Of a stretch of 34,271 bases of DNA, positions 33,784 to 34,271 are shown one piece after another (the stretch's first letter is position 1; each line of letters begins with the position of its first letter). The notes beneath the pieces are model-generated. The model ran no database searches, had not been told where the DNA came from, and saw only the letters and a list, made by a program, of their open reading frames with translations. Source of the stretch: Crocinitomix sp. (lineage in GTDB: Bacteria; Bacteroidota; Bacteroidia; Flavobacteriales_D; Crocinitomicaceae). The position numbers and the translations under genes are program-made. The stretch covers positions 1-34,271 of the forward strand of contig WTCE01000105.1 in assembly GCA_013138735.1 (NCBI GenBank), written 5' to 3'.

Positions 33784-34271
33784 TCACTTTTTTCGCAAAG
33801 ATCTACGCTTTAATATGAAATAAGTCAATGCCGATCCAAAGATAAGAGCTATCCCGAACCAAATAATTAATGTTGTATTTGGTTGACTGGTTTCGATAAT
33901 TGTTTCAAGTTGAAATTCTCGCTTATTCTCTTCTTCTAATGATAAGACTTCTTCAATGTCGTAATCAACCTGCCCCAAAAGGGATTGAGTATCTGTGTTA
34001 AATTTGGCCCAATCAATCGTATAATTATTTGGATTATTATTATCAATAATACTTTTGTAGGATACGCCGGTTAGTTTAATGTCTGATCCGTCTGATGTAG
34101 TATGTGGGGGCGTCACATTTTTATAATCAGTCCGCAAAGCAATCATTTTATTCGCTTTCAGGTTTAATACCTCGAGGCTTGCCTCGTCAAATTTTACTAT
34201 TTTGTGACTAGATGTCACAGAATAGTAAATATATCCATAAAAGTCATAATGTTTCGGTTCTTCTTTATCAT
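33784..34271 (-). CDS. Membrane-anchored protein, N-terminus beyond window
   Basis: This frame is open from base 34271 to a TGA at 33786-33784, giving at least 162 residues, so the gene continues off the window. A GTG at 34218 could serve as a start, but the open frame upstream (reading KEEPKHYDFYGYIYYS) argues for a longer protein. The visible part has a mixed beta/alpha domain, an acidic stretch (about 20 residues before the helix, EEENKREFQLE), one membrane helix near the end (TLIIWFGIALIFGSALTYFIL) and a basic tail (KRRSLRKK). The topology is extracytoplasmic domain outside, tail inside. No family is recognised. Confidence 0.65.
   Translation of the reverse strand, partial: DKEEPKHYDFYGYIYYSVTSSHKIVKFDEASLEVLNLKANKMIALRTDYKNVTPPHTTSDGSDIKLTGVSYKSIIDNNNPNNYTIDWAKFNTDTQSLLGQVDYDIEEVLSLEEENKREFQLETIIETSQPNTTLIIWFGIALIFGSALTYFILKRRSLRKK

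Overview
The window reads as a chromosomal segment of a Bacteroidota bacterium, most likely a marine or freshwater Flavobacteriales. The evidence is a type IX secretion (T9SS) cargo locus: PorP/SprF-like proteins, SprB repeats and gliding-motility-type (CHU_C) C-terminal domains. Also typical are a CarboxypepD_reg/TonB-dependent receptor, a Reg_prop/Y_Y_Y sensor, low GC, few Shine-Dalgarno sites and a TTG-N20-TAnnTTTG promoter. No rRNA, tRNA, CRISPR array, insertion sequence or phage gene was seen.

Layout: (1) 1-382, the start of thymidylate synthase (minus, cut by the window edge). (2) 564-956, a small secreted protein (plus). (3) 953-8243, a four-gene minus-strand signalling operon read in the order YfiR-like periplasmic protein, TPR protein, membrane HAMP-PP2C phosphatase, and a 1293-residue sensor joining a periplasmic propeller to an adenylate cyclase and an HD domain. 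A ferritin gene (8288-8800) lies just upstream on the same strand. (4) 8919-11051, RNase R (plus), facing a lipoprotein/DUF2490 pair (11060-12156, minus). (5) 12298-12504, a small one-helix membrane protein (plus). (6) 12501-30455, an 18-kb minus-strand run of surface genes read in the order CHU_C protein, PorP/SprF, 3001-residue SprB-type adhesin, second PorP/SprF, TonB-dependent receptor, S9 peptidase, and a protein that is little more than a signal peptide plus a CHU_C domain. (7) 30674-31927, peptidase T (plus). (8) 32002-34271, three minus-strand genes: a DUF3592-like membrane protein, a class V aminotransferase and an edge-truncated membrane-anchored protein.

Two parts stand out. The signalling operon looks like a Bacteroidota relative of the YfiR/YfiN logic, with a periplasmic YfiR-like protein beside a HAMP protein, but its outputs are a PP2C phosphatase and a cAMP-type cyclase rather than a diguanylate cyclase. 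The adhesin has 31 SprB-type repeats of about 80 residues, each with up to four framework cysteines. The second and third cysteines are always present or absent together (25 repeats have both, 6 have neither), which points to a two-disulfide repeat fold with one optional bridge. Repeats 9-13 also look like copies of repeats 16-20, which suggests growth by duplication of a seven-repeat unit.

All calls come from reading the sequence. No database search or structure prediction was run, and repeat and residue counts were made by hand.
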